This document shows, piece by piece, positions 27,515-35,711 of a DNA stretch of 53,066 nucleotides. Position numbers and translations under genes: made by a program. The notes under the pieces are model-generated. The model saw only the letters and a program-made list of their open reading frames with translations, did not search any database and was not told where the DNA came from. Position 1 is the first letter of the stretch. Every line of letters starts with the position of its first letter. This DNA is from Spirochaetaceae bacterium. GTDB taxonomy: Bacteria; Spirochaetota; Spirochaetia; Treponematales; Treponemataceae. The stretch spans positions 1 through 53,066 of the forward strand of contig JAFZVC010000070.1 of assembly GCA_017618015.1 (NCBI GenBank). The letters run 5' to 3'.

Positions 27515-27570
27515 TTTCAATAATAATATATGCAGGATGTTTTTAGCATACTGCATATATTATTTTGAAA
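27515..27570. repeat. Long AT-rich inverted repeat before the broken Rpn gene
   Basis: A perfect 14-bp arm, AATAATATATGCAG (27522-27535), is repeated inverted at 27551-27564 with a 15-base loop. After one bulged base the arms continue for another six (TTTCAA/TTGAAA), giving about 20 paired bases. It begins about 70 bp after the preceding gene and ends 11 bp before the pseudogene ATG. It could be a terminator, a regulatory hairpin, or an element end. Confidence 0.8.
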
Positions 27571-27581
27571 GAGGTTTATCC

Positions 27582-28297
27582 ATGAGTGAGAAACAACTGA
27601 CACCAGAAGAAAAATGGGAACAGGCTACAATCGCGAATGATTTCGTCTTCTTCAAGGTAATGCGGGACAACCCCGATGTCTGCCAGCGGCTCCTCGAAAT
27701 TCTTCTTGAAATCGAAATTGACCACATCGACATGAACTGCCCGAACGCGCACGGTACTACCAGGGCGTGATTGACGTTGACTGTCTTAAGAGCGGGTAGC
27801 CCTACAAAGAGCTGAAAGACTCGTACATCATATTCATCTGCATTCCTGACATCTTCAAAAAGGGGCTTCCCGTCTACACTTTCGAGAACCTGTGCCGTCA
27901 GGACACGTCAATTCCACTTGGCGACAGGACACTAAAATACTTTTTTATTTCGGAAACTTGTGATAAGCTTTTGAATGAAGAGCAGAAAGCGTTTCTGCGG
28001 CTCGTCAGTGGGCAGGAGAGCAGCGATGCCTTTACGGAAAGGGTAGCTCACCTGGCTGATGAGGTCAAGCACAACCTGGACTACAAGAGGCAGTATATGG
28101 AATGGGAAAGACAGAAAACTTACTTGTATAACAAAGGCAGGGAAGATGGCAAGCAGGAAGCCAAGCTTGAAAATGCACGGAATCTTCTTACAGAAGGAGA
28201 TTCACCAGAAAAAGTAGCACGTTGTACTGGGCTGCCTCTTGAACAAGTACAACAACAGGCAGAGGAACTAAAGAACGAAGCCTTGAAAGGCGCATGA
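27582..28297 (+). pseudogene. Broken Rpn-family (PD-(D/E)XK) nuclease/transposase
   Basis: The intact start MSEKQLTPEEKWEQATIAND (AAAGAGG upstream) is the usual opening of the Rpn/YhgA-type family found in multiple copies in gut treponemes. The frame breaks near 27750. The text IDHIDMN is followed, in another frame, by ERARYYQGVIDVDCLKSG, then a TAG stop, then PYKELKDSYIIFICIPDIF and the full C-terminus to KNEALKGA. Intact relatives have roughly 50 residues, including catalytic residues, between those two blocks, so a deletion with frameshift plus a later stop explains it. The C-terminal 108 codons remain open from about 27971. Nothing suggests the product is active. Confidence 0.85.
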
Positions 28298-28355
28298 ATC
28301 ACGCCTGATTATTCCGCATTTATCCCCCGCAGTCCGTTGAAAAACCTCACTTTTT

Positions 28356-28384
28356 TTGACATTTATTTCGTTTTTTGATAGTAT
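28356..28384 (+). promoter_or_regulatory. Promoter for MATE exporter
   Basis: Consensus -35 TTGACA (28356-28361), 17 bp, -10 TAGTAT (28379-28384). The ATG is at 28395, ten bases after the -10, so the leader is a few bases at most and has no Shine-Dalgarno sequence. Confidence 0.6.
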
Positions 28385-28394
28385 CATCTGCGTT

Positions 28395-29774
28395 ATGGCA
28401 CAGAATACCGAAGTATCCACACAACTGAAAGAAAACAAAATGGGCGTAATGCCTGTGGGAAGACTCCTTATCCAAATGTCGCTTCCCATGATGATATCAA
28501 TGCTCGTTCAGGCACTTTACAACATCGTAGACAGCATTTTCGTCGCCCAAATATCAGAGAAGGCACTTACGGCGGTATCGCTCGCGTTCCCTATCCAAAC
28601 ACTTATAATCGCGGTTTCCACAGGAACCGGAGTTGGTATAAACGCGCTTCTTTCAAAGCGTCTCGGTCAGAAAAACTATGAGGATGTCAACAAATCTGCC
28701 GGAAACGGTATTTTCCTTTTCATAATAAGCTTCATCGTTTTCATCATACTCGGACTAACCATACCGCGCACGTACTTCCAGTCACAGACGGATGACCCGG
28801 AAATCGTTGAGTACGGCGTTAAATATCTGACAGTGATTCTCACCGTGTCACCGGGCTGCTTCATGGCGATTCTTTTTGAAAGACTTCTGCAGTCAACAGG
28901 ACTCACGGTGCTTTCTATGGTGTCGCAGCTTACAGGCGCGATTGTCAACTTAATCTTTGACCCAATTTTCATCTTCGGATATCTCGGTTTCCCGGCGATG
29001 GACATCACCGGTGCGGCTGTTGCGACTGTACTCGGTCAGTTTGTCGCCGCGCTAATCTCGATTACGCTGAACATCAAGAAAAACAAAGAGATTAAGTTCG
29101 GTCTGCGTTACATAAAGCCGGACAAGCAGGTAATAGCGGACATCTACAAGGTCGGCGTTCCTTCTATACTGCTCGCGTCAATCGGCTCCGTAATGACGTA
29201 CTTCTTCAACCTGATTCTTGGCTCATTCTCCATGACGGCTGTAACGATTTTCGGCGTTTACTTCAAGCTGCAGAGCTTTATCTTCATGCCGATTTTCGGT
29301 TTGAACAACGGTCTTGTTCCTATAATCGCGTATAACTACGGAGCCGAAAAGAAAAAGCGCATTATGGACACGATTTTCGTGGGCATAAAAGTTTCGGTCG
29401 GCATTATGCTCGTGGGACTGCTCATGTTCGAGCTGATGCCAGAACAGCTTCTGTCGCTTTTCAACGCATCCGACGAGATGCTGCGCCTCGGTCGTCCGGC
29501 GCTCCGCATAATCGGAACACACTTCCCTGTCGCGGCTGTTTGTATCTGCCTTTTCTCGGTTTTCCAGGCTCTTGGTCAGGGCGTTTACAGCATGATTGGC
29601 TCGTTCATCCGCCAGCTTATAGTGCTTCTTCCGGCGGCATGGCTGCTCTCGCTCACAGGAAATCTTACGAATGTGTGGTGGGCGTTCCCGATTGCGGAAG
29701 TTTCATCGCTTTTGACGGCGTTCTTCTTTATGAAAAAGGCGTACGGAAAGTACATCAAGCATCTGCCGGACTGA
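28395..29774 (+). CDS. MATE-family efflux transporter
   Basis: 459 residues from the ATG at 28395 (MAQNTEVSTQLKENKMG). Twelve membrane helices are expected; the text shows the two-fold repeat of the family. The first half has LLIQMSLPMMISMLVQALYN and VSTGTGVGINALLSKRLGQK, the second PIFGLNNGLVPIIAYNYGA. It would export cationic or other small molecules using a Na+ or H+ gradient; the substrate is unknown. It has its own promoter and runs towards the MscS gene with no clear terminator between. Confidence 0.93.
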   Translation: MAQNTEVSTQLKENKMGVMPVGRLLIQMSLPMMISMLVQALYNIVDSIFVAQISEKALTAVSLAFPIQTLIIAVSTGTGVGINALLSKRLGQKNYEDVNKSAGNGIFLFIISFIVFIILGLTIPRTYFQSQTDDPEIVEYGVKYLTVILTVSPGCFMAILFERLLQSTGLTVLSMVSQLTGAIVNLIFDPIFIFGYLGFPAMDITGAAVATVLGQFVAALISITLNIKKNKEIKFGLRYIKPDKQVIADIYKVGVPSILLASIGSVMTYFFNLILGSFSMTAVTIFGVYFKLQSFIFMPIFGLNNGLVPIIAYNYGAEKKKRIMDTIFVGIKVSVGIMLVGLLMFELMPEQLLSLFNASDEMLRLGRPALRIIGTHFPVAAVCICLFSVFQALGQGVYSMIGSFIRQLIVLLPAAWLLSLTGNLTNVWWAFPIAEVSSLLTAFFFMKKAYGKYIKHLPD

Positions 29775-29832
29775 GCGCGCAACAGACTGCGCGAGGCTTC
29801 GCAGCGGAATACCGCGCCAGACACGCGAAATC

Positions 29833-30744
29833 CTACGCTTCCTGAAGAATCTTCACATCGAGCTTGTTGAACGGAATCTCTATGCTCGCGTCATCGAGCA
29901 CTTTCTTTATCGCAACAAAAATGTCGTTTTTCGTCGTAAGGAAATCAGCGGGCTTGAACCAAACCGCGACCGTCATGTTTATTGAGCTGTTCCCGAATCC
30001 GTCGAACCAAACCTTTGGCTCCGGGTCTTTAAGGACAGTCGGACAAAGGCTCGGTGCGCGCGAAAGAACCTCAAGGCACTTGCGCATATCTGAGCTATAA
30101 TCTACAGAGACAGCCACCGTAAGGCGGCGGCATTTGAAATACGAGTTATTTGTAAGACTCTTGTCTATAATCGTGGAGTTCGGAATGCGCACCATCTGAT
30201 TGTCGTAAGTGTGCACGCGCACCGAAAGAAGCTTCACCTCATCAACAACACCCGTAATGCCGTCAACGATAATCGTGTCGCCTGGGTGAAGCGAACCTTC
30301 CGTAATGACGAAAAGCCCGCTTATCAGATTGCTAACGGAAGTTTGCGCCGCAAAACCTATGGCGATACCGGCAACTCCGGCAGCTCCCCAAATGGCGGTA
30401 AGGTCAATGCCAAAAAGGCTTAGCACGTAGAGGATGACGCATGTGTGGTAAAGATACTTAAGCCCTTTTTCCGCCACAGCAAGCTTAGACTTGGAAAACT
30501 TTTTCTCCGGTATTTGGCGGATGCCGCGCCGGATCAGCCTGTAAATCAGCCAGAAAACAAGCACCACGAGCACTCCGCCGATGCACTTGAAAACGTTCTC
30601 CCAAGTGAAAACTTCTTTTATCCAGTTCCAAATGCCGCTCGTCTGCTTCAAAAACGCATCGTCGGCAGCGTGCCCGACAGCCTCAACAAAGCTGTTGGTG
30701 GCTTCTTCCTGTACGATAACTTCCTGCAAAACTTCTTCTTCCAT
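29833..30744 (-). CDS. MscS-family mechanosensitive channel
   Basis: 303 residues. Acidic N-terminus, then a membrane segment (about 48-68, FKCIGGVLVVLVFWLIYRLI) and a second and third helix (about 88-140). The pore-lining helix is IWGAAGVAGIAIGFAAQTSVSNLISG. The beta domain starts GDTIIVDGITGVVDEV and includes RIPNSTIIDKSLTN, as in MscS. The C-terminal alpha-beta domain ends EIPFNKLDVKI. It should open under membrane tension and release solutes. The start has no Shine-Dalgarno sequence; its promoter's -10 is six bases away, a further leaderless candidate. It diverges from the chemoreceptor gene. Confidence 0.93.
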   Translation of the reverse strand: MEEEVLQEVIVQEEATNSFVEAVGHAADDAFLKQTSGIWNWIKEVFTWENVFKCIGGVLVVLVFWLIYRLIRRGIRQIPEKKFSKSKLAVAEKGLKYLYHTCVILYVLSLFGIDLTAIWGAAGVAGIAIGFAAQTSVSNLISGLFVITEGSLHPGDTIIVDGITGVVDEVKLLSVRVHTYDNQMVRIPNSTIIDKSLTNNSYFKCRRLTVAVSVDYSSDMRKCLEVLSRAPSLCPTVLKDPEPKVWFDGFGNSSINMTVAVWFKPADFLTTKNDIFVAIKKVLDDASIEIPFNKLDVKILQEA

Positions 30745-30750
30745 ACATAG

Positions 30751-30779
30751 AATGTAATGCCTAAAGGCGACAATTACAA
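30751..30779 (-). promoter_or_regulatory. Promoter for MscS gene, leaderless type
   Basis: Minus strand: -35 TTGTAA (30774-30779), 17 bp, -10 TACATT (30751-30756), six bases, ATG at 30744. No Shine-Dalgarno sequence. Confidence 0.45.
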
Positions 30780-30780
30780 T

Positions 30781-30850
30781 AGGGGAACAAGCCCGGGGAA
30801 CGACACCCCGACGGCAGAAGCCTTACGTGGTTTCTTTCCCCGGGAACCCT
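30781..30850. repeat. Inverted-repeat element between divergent genes
   Basis: CCCGGGGAA (30792-30800) and TTCCCCGGG (30836-30844) form a perfect 9-bp stem around about 35 bases. Outer AGGG and CCCT can add to it. It lies between the MscS and chemoreceptor promoters. No riboswitch class I know fits. It may be another dispersed repeat. Confidence 0.5.
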
Positions 30851-30974
30851 TTTCTTCCGTATAAAAAAAATCTTATTGAAAGAAACGAAAACCGGCTAAA
30901 AAACTCCGCAAAAACATAAGATAATCATGTTCAATGCGGAAAATACTTGTTATACTTTTCGCAAGGAATTAACG

Positions 30975-32600
30975 ATGGCAGGAAAATCCCTAAACAAGAA
31001 ATTTTACCCACCGAAAGAGATTTTCGACTCTTTCACTATCCGGGAACAGGATCAGCTTTCACTCCTTATCGGCTCAAACATCGTTTTCATGCTCCTGTTC
31101 ACACTTTTTGGAATCGCGCTCTTTTTGTTCGACTATCCGGTCATAGGAGGCGGCTCTGTCTTTTTGCTCGCATTTTTCGCTACTTCGCTCGTATTCATAA
31201 AGAAAGGATACATCCACAGAGGCGCATGGACGACAACAATCGCAATTGTTTTGCTCACGGCGGTAGTCTGCTTTGGCTCACCGTACAAAGACTCGAACTT
31301 TTTGCCCTACCGCGAATGTTACTTCATAACCGTCATGACAATCTGTAACTTTCTAATCTCTTTGCGAAGGAAGCAGCTTTACGGCTATTTCGCCATGTCC
31401 GGAATTTTATGGATTCTTACGAACGTCTTCATTTACAAACCACGATACATCGCAGACCCCAAAGCTTTTATCCTTAACGTGGTAATCTGTACGCTCGGCG
31501 TAATAACCGCGAACATCTGCATTCTGCTTTACGACCAGTTCACGCGAAACGTTGTCGTGCGGGCAGCTGAGAACGAGAAAAAATCAGCGGAGTCGCTGCA
31601 AAAGATTTCCAATCTCATAAGCGAAACAAAAGAAGGGCTCAACATTGGAAAGCAGCTCTCTGCGTCTACGGGAAAGGCGACGGAGAACATCGAGGAGATA
31701 CGGCACCTTTACGAGTATATAAACAAAGAGTCAATCAGTCTTAGCCAAGAGGCGGGCACCGTAAGAGATTCCAGCCTTGAGATTAACGACAAGGCAGAGC
31801 AGATGCGGCTCAGCGTGCAAGACCAGAGCAAGGCGATAACCCAGACTTCCGCCGCGCTCACAGAGATGTCGGCAAACATCGCGAACATAAGCGGAATAGC
31901 GTCTCAGCAGCGCTCCGGCATGAACTCCATCGTACACGACCTTGATTCGCAGATGGCGCTGATGCGTAAGCTCGTTGACGACGTTCAGCAGGTGAAAGAG
32001 TCTTCGGACAAGGTTTCGAACTTTGTTCAGGCTGTAAACAACATAGCGGCGCAGACGGGATTGCTCGCAATGAACGCGTCCATTGAGGCAGCTCATGCCG
32101 GTTCACTGGGCAAGGGCTTTTCTGTAATTGCGCAGGAAATCCGCAAGCTTTCAGAAGAAACAACGAAGAACGCGCAGAACATCACCGACACGCTTAAAGA
32201 AAACGAAGAGATTGTAAACACAACGACAGCTTCCGTTGCGACTTTCTCTGAACATACAAAGGCGACAACGAACGAGCTCAGGAACACGATTGGCGTTATA
32301 GAAGAAATTCTTTCCGGCATCGCAGAGATAGACGCAGGTACGCGCGACGTTATGAACTCCATAACGCATGTCGTTGACGATTCGCACAAGAACACGGAGC
32401 TTGCCGAAGGTGTCGCCGAGGAGATTCTGCTGCAGAACGCCTCGTTGCATAACATTTCGTGGGGAACGGATGAACTTCGTAATAAGGTCAGCACACTTGA
32501 AGGGCTTCTGCACAATATCCGCGGCGCTATAGACGAAATAGACAAACACGCGTCAGAGAACGAAGCCGTAGCGGAAAAAATCAACATAGCGTTGAATTAA
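30975..32600 (+). CDS. Methyl-accepting chemotaxis protein
   Basis: 541 residues from the ATG at 30975, with AAGGAA in front and a TATACT -10 box at 30951. The N-terminal half has six hydrophobic segments (about residues 30-200) with short loops and no large periplasmic ligand domain. The cytoplasmic half is one long coiled coil. The hairpin tip is NNIAAQTGLLAMNASIEAAH, then AGSLGKGFSVIAQEIRKLSE, the highly conserved CheA/CheW contact region. Signals would arise in the membrane or be internal; the ligand is unknown. No HAMP domain is obvious. A strong terminator follows. Confidence 0.93.
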   Translation: MAGKSLNKKFYPPKEIFDSFTIREQDQLSLLIGSNIVFMLLFTLFGIALFLFDYPVIGGGSVFLLAFFATSLVFIKKGYIHRGAWTTTIAIVLLTAVVCFGSPYKDSNFLPYRECYFITVMTICNFLISLRRKQLYGYFAMSGILWILTNVFIYKPRYIADPKAFILNVVICTLGVITANICILLYDQFTRNVVVRAAENEKKSAESLQKISNLISETKEGLNIGKQLSASTGKATENIEEIRHLYEYINKESISLSQEAGTVRDSSLEINDKAEQMRLSVQDQSKAITQTSAALTEMSANIANISGIASQQRSGMNSIVHDLDSQMALMRKLVDDVQQVKESSDKVSNFVQAVNNIAAQTGLLAMNASIEAAHAGSLGKGFSVIAQEIRKLSEETTKNAQNITDTLKENEEIVNTTTASVATFSEHTKATTNELRNTIGVIEEILSGIAEIDAGTRDVMNSITHVVDDSHKNTELAEGVAEEILLQNASLHNISWGTDELRNKVSTLEGLLHNIRGAIDEIDKHASENEAVAEKINIALN

Positions 32601-32630
32601 CGTACCGGTTTCCATGCCGCGCGAAAGAAA

Positions 32631-32670
32631 AAGGCTGTCTGAGCATTGAAGTGCCCGGACAGCCTTTTTT
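32631..32670 (+). terminator. Rho-independent terminator after chemoreceptor gene
   Basis: AAGGCTGTC pairs with GACAGCCTT across an 18-base loop, followed by TTTTTT. Confidence 0.9.
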
Positions 32671-32835
32671 GTTGCAAAATATTATGTTTTTTTCTTAAAC
32701 CACCCCAAAAAATGATAAAACCTCAGTTATAAAAGCAATAATCTATATAGAGAGCGCTTAAATCATTCCTTGGTGTTGATGATCCTAAGATGATTCACGC
32801 ATAATTTCACGATTCGCATAACTGCCAGAATTTCT

Positions 32836-32864
32836 TTGCTTGTTGCGGCAAATCGTGCTATCAT
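32836..32864 (+). promoter_or_regulatory. Promoter for DRTGG/hydrogenase operon, leaderless type
   Basis: -35 TTGCTT (32836-32841), 17 bp, -10 TATCAT (32859-32864), six bases, ATG at 32871. The bases between, TGTTCC, cannot serve as a Shine-Dalgarno sequence. Confidence 0.5.
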
Positions 32865-32870
32865 TGTTCC

Positions 32871-33227
32871 ATGACAATCACACAGGTAGCGCAGACAATT
32901 GATGCGCAGATTTTATGCAACGAGCAGCTTCAGGGGCTTGAGGTTTCCTCTGCATGCGGCTCCGACCTTATGAGCGACGTTATGGCTTTTGTAAAAGAGC
33001 AGGTCCTCCTTCTGACAGGTCTTATCAATGTTCAGGTAATACGCACCGCTAATCTTATGGATATCGGCGCAATTTGTTTTGTTCGAGGCAAGCAGCCAAC
33101 GGAGGAGATGATCTCCATGGCTAAAGAGCTGGGAATTATCCTGCTTTCAACAAAGCTTCCTCTTTTTCCGGCATGTGGCAAGCTTTATTCATCTGGGCTT
33201 ACCGGCTACGGAGTCCGCGAGATATAG
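32871..33227 (+). CDS. DRTGG-domain protein
   Basis: 118 residues, one DRTGG-type domain: QTIDAQILCNEQ at the N-terminus, CGSDLMSDVMAF in the middle (family landmark xGDLLSxVM), then TGLINVQVIRTANLMDIG and KELGIILLSTKLPLFPACG. Such small DRTGG proteins are regulatory and may bind nucleotides. They occur beside anti-sigma-like ATPases and sensory [FeFe]-hydrogenases in anaerobes, the arrangement seen here. It opens a tightly packed operon with the next three genes and has a leaderless-type promoter. A specific ligand is not known. Confidence 0.85.
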   Translation: MTITQVAQTIDAQILCNEQLQGLEVSSACGSDLMSDVMAFVKEQVLLLTGLINVQVIRTANLMDIGAICFVRGKQPTEEMISMAKELGIILLSTKLPLFPACGKLYSSGLTGYGVREI

Positions 33228-33271
33228 CGGACATTCTGAGGCAGCGCGCCTTACGACTGAACAGGCTTATC

Positions 33272-33712
33272 ATGCACTTCCACTACGACGTACCAGGTGA
33301 TGATTTCTCTTGCGCAGGCAGCGCTTCGGCTGAAATGAAAAAAAAGCTGAAGCAGCTCGGCATTCCTTTTGACGTTGTTAAAAGGACGGCTGTAGCTATG
33401 TACGAAGCGGAAATCAATATGGTTGTGCACGCTGGGGGCGGAGAAGCCGACATCGATATTCTTGATGACGAGATAGTAATCGTCATGAAAGACCATGGAA
33501 AGGGCATAGCCGATATTGAGCAAGCGATGCAGGAAGGATTTTCCACTGCCCCGACGCTTGTTCAGGAACTTGGGTTCGGAGCCGGAATGGGCTTGCCGAA
33601 CATGAAACGGAACTCCGATTTTATGACGATTGACAGCAAAGTCGGTGTAGGCACGACAGTAACGATGCGGATAAAGCTTTCGTCTGACGGCGCAGGAAAT
33701 GGAGGCGGATGA
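33272..33712 (+). CDS. Histidine-kinase-like ATPase (anti-sigma/RsbW type)
   Basis: 146 residues from the ATG at 33272; the frame is open further upstream but overlaps the DRTGG gene. GHKL-fold motifs: the N-box-like AMYEAEINMVVHAGGG, the G1-type VMKDHGKGIADIEQ, and the G2-type GFGAGMGLPNMKRNSD. There is no His-acceptor domain, so it is an RsbW/SpoIIAB-type kinase or ATP-dependent partner switch. It ends in a four-base ATGA overlap with the hydrogenase-like gene, which suggests a direct functional link, possibly passing the state of the iron-sulfur protein to a regulator. Confidence 0.88.
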   Translation: MHFHYDVPGDDFSCAGSASAEMKKKLKQLGIPFDVVKRTAVAMYEAEINMVVHAGGGEADIDILDDEIVIVMKDHGKGIADIEQAMQEGFSTAPTLVQELGFGAGMGLPNMKRNSDFMTIDSKVGVGTTVTMRIKLSSDGAGNGGG

Positions 33713-35055
33713 TGAACGGAAAATCTGATTTTCACTCCGTTGAGCTGCGCGATGAAAACTGCAAGGGATGCACGATATGCGTAACATCCTGCCCGGTCGA
33801 AGCAATCCGCGTACACGGCGGAAAAGCGCATATTCTGGAAACGCAGTGCATCGACTGCGGCGAATGCATACGCAAGTGTCCTAGCCGCGCCAAATATGCC
33901 CTTACGGCGTCAAAAGATGAGCTTTTGGCTTATAAAACGAAAGTAGCTTTACTTGCGCCTGCGTTTTTCGCGCAATTCAGCGAAAAAACGTCACGGCAGG
34001 CGATAATGGATGCCGTTAAAACGCTTGGATTCGATTTTGTTTACGACATTTCCGGCGCGGCGGGCGAAGTTTCCCGTGCGACGGCGGATTTCATACGCGA
34101 AAACAAGCAGACCGGGCAGTACGAAACCCCGATAATCTCTTCTTCATGCCCCGCAATCTTAAAACTGATACAAATACGCTTCCCGTCTTTAATAGACCAT
34201 ATTCTGCCCATAATTCCGCCATCGGAGAACGCGGCGCGGCAGGCACGCGCACAGCACCCGGACGCAGGAATTTTCTTTATTTCGCCATGTCCAGCGAAAG
34301 TTACGGTGGCACGCTCGCCGCTCGGCTATGCAAAGTCGGAGATTGACGGCGTTTTTGCGATGAACGCGGTGTATCTGCCGGTACTGCAGGCGTTGAAAAA
34401 AGGCGGCTCTGCGGCGGGTTCTGGACAAGCACCGAGCAGCGCACAAAACGACGAAAGCGCCCCCGCGTTCCGCGCAGCACACGTCCAGTGGTGCCGCGCC
34501 GCCGGCGAAGCAGAGGCTTTGGAGCTTCATCTTAGGCAGTACGGCGATGACTGCCGCTGGCTTTATGCCGACGGACTTACACAGGCTCTTAAAATACTGG
34601 AAGAAACGGAAGACGGTCAATTCGAGCATTTCGACTTTTTGGAAATAAGCGCGTGTACGGGTGGCTGCCTCGGTGGTCCTCTAACAGTGACACCAGCTCC
34701 GGCAGCGGCATCCGTTTTGCGCCGAGGCTCACAAAGTTGCGCAGAAAACCCGACAAGCCCCGCTAAACTGGCGCAGGAAACACAGCCCAAACTCAGCGAC
34801 CTTCTCTTTACAGAGCCGATAATCCCGCGCCCCAGCCGCTTGCTCGACACTGATTTTGCAGCTGCCCGCAAAAAAATGCAGCAAATGGAAGAAATCGTCA
34901 CACAGCTTGGCGGACTTGACTGCGGTTCCTGCGGTGCCCCGAACTGCCGCGCCCTTGCCGAAGACATCGTGCGGAAAAACGCCGTAAAAGAAGACTGCGT
35001 AATCGTCTTAAAAGCTCAGTACGAGCAGATGCTGTTTGGGAAAAAGCCACAATGA
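33709..35055 (+). CDS. Sensory-type [FeFe]-hydrogenase homologue
   Basis: 448 residues, or 447 from the second Met. Two [4Fe-4S] ferredoxin motifs open it: CKGCTICVTSCP and CIDCGECIRKCP. The H-cluster domain follows. L1 reads ISSSCPAIL (Cys147), L2 reads SPCPAK (Cys194), and L3 reads EISACTGGCLGG (Cys316 and Cys320), so the four cluster ligands are kept. In catalytic hydrogenases L1 is TSCCP; the first Cys, the proton donor, is Ser here. The L2 Met is also lost. Those changes and the partners fit putative sensory hydrogenases. About residues 225-255 are an Ala/Ser-rich insert. The C-terminus (GGLDCGSCGAPNCRALAED) is a four-Cys Fe-S domain. H2 or redox sensing is inferred. Confidence 0.87.
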   Translation: MMNGKSDFHSVELRDENCKGCTICVTSCPVEAIRVHGGKAHILETQCIDCGECIRKCPSRAKYALTASKDELLAYKTKVALLAPAFFAQFSEKTSRQAIMDAVKTLGFDFVYDISGAAGEVSRATADFIRENKQTGQYETPIISSSCPAILKLIQIRFPSLIDHILPIIPPSENAARQARAQHPDAGIFFISPCPAKVTVARSPLGYAKSEIDGVFAMNAVYLPVLQALKKGGSAAGSGQAPSSAQNDESAPAFRAAHVQWCRAAGEAEALELHLRQYGDDCRWLYADGLTQALKILEETEDGQFEHFDFLEISACTGGCLGGPLTVTPAPAAASVLRRGSQSCAENPTSPAKLAQETQPKLSDLLFTEPIIPRPSRLLDTDFAAARKKMQQMEEIVTQLGGLDCGSCGAPNCRALAEDIVRKNAVKEDCVIVLKAQYEQMLFGKKPQ

Positions 35056-35654
35056 AAACGCTTCCCGACCAGAAAAAAGAACTTCGCTCATATATGCGCC
35101 TTTCTCTCGCGGCTTTCAAGGAGTCGCCACAGTACGAGACGTACAGCCTCGATGCGATGAAGCACTTCATTGAATCTCCACTTTACCGGTATGCGCCGCT
35201 CATCCTTGCGTTCGTGTCGGTCGGAACGGAAATAAACACATATCCCCTTCTAACAAAAATGCTCGACGACAAAAAAAACGTCGCGATTCCAGGAACGACC
35301 GACACCGACATGACTTTCAGGATGCTGTCGCTCGAGCTGCCACTTTCAAAACAGCTGCGGTGCGGAAACTTCGGCATAGAAGAGCCGGTAAAGTCTTTGG
35401 AGCCTGTAAACCCCGAATCTCTTCCTGCCGGAACCGTCATTCTTGTACCGGGACTTGCGTTCAGCGAGGACGGCTGCAGGCTTGGCAAAGGCAAAGGATA
35501 CTACGACCGTTATATAGAGCGCGTTCCGGTTGAAACAGTTCTTGTAGGCTATGCGTTCCAGCTGCAGATAGCAGAGACGGTTCCGTGCGGCGACCTCGAC
35601 AAAAAAGTTGATTATCTTGTAACTGAGGAAAAAATTACTGTTTGCGGGATGTAA
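35052..35654 (+). CDS. 5-formyltetrahydrofolate cyclo-ligase family protein
   Basis: 200 residues, starting in an ATGA overlap with the hydrogenase-like gene. The family signature is seen near residues 131-155: ILVPGLAFSEDGCRLGKGKG, then YYDRY. The N-terminal KKELRSYMRLSL and the GTEINTYPLL segment also fit. It converts 5-formyl-THF to 5,10-methenyl-THF with ATP. The C-terminal part (VETVLVGYAFQLQIAETVP) is normal. Its place at the end of the sensory operon may reflect translational coupling only. Cytoplasmic. Confidence 0.92.
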   Translation: MKTLPDQKKELRSYMRLSLAAFKESPQYETYSLDAMKHFIESPLYRYAPLILAFVSVGTEINTYPLLTKMLDDKKNVAIPGTTDTDMTFRMLSLELPLSKQLRCGNFGIEEPVKSLEPVNPESLPAGTVILVPGLAFSEDGCRLGKGKGYYDRYIERVPVETVLVGYAFQLQIAETVPCGDLDKKVDYLVTEEKITVCGM

Positions 35655-35676
35655 TCATCCTCAAATGTCCAAACTC

Positions 35677-35705
35677 TTTACTTTTTGAAAATGCGACCTT
35701 ATAAT
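35677..35705 (+). promoter_or_regulatory. Promoter for exported YD-like protein, leaderless type
   Basis: -35 TTTACT (35677-35682), 17 bp, -10 TATAAT (35700-35705, perfect), six bases, ATG at 35712. No Shine-Dalgarno sequence. Confidence 0.55.
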
Positions 35706-35711
35706 TTTATT

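Noticed and set aside
30781..30850. c-di-GMP, TPP or cobalamin riboswitch
   Set aside because: None of the conserved cores of these classes is present.
33173..33271. Frameshifted fusion of the DRTGG and ATPase genes
   Set aside because: Both proteins have complete family boundaries, and an ATG at 33272 gives a normal ATPase; the upstream open frame is fortuitous.
34189..34629. Long minus-strand frame inside the hydrogenase gene
   Set aside because: It is a GC-rich shadow of the plus-strand gene, Arg/Cys-rich, with no domain.
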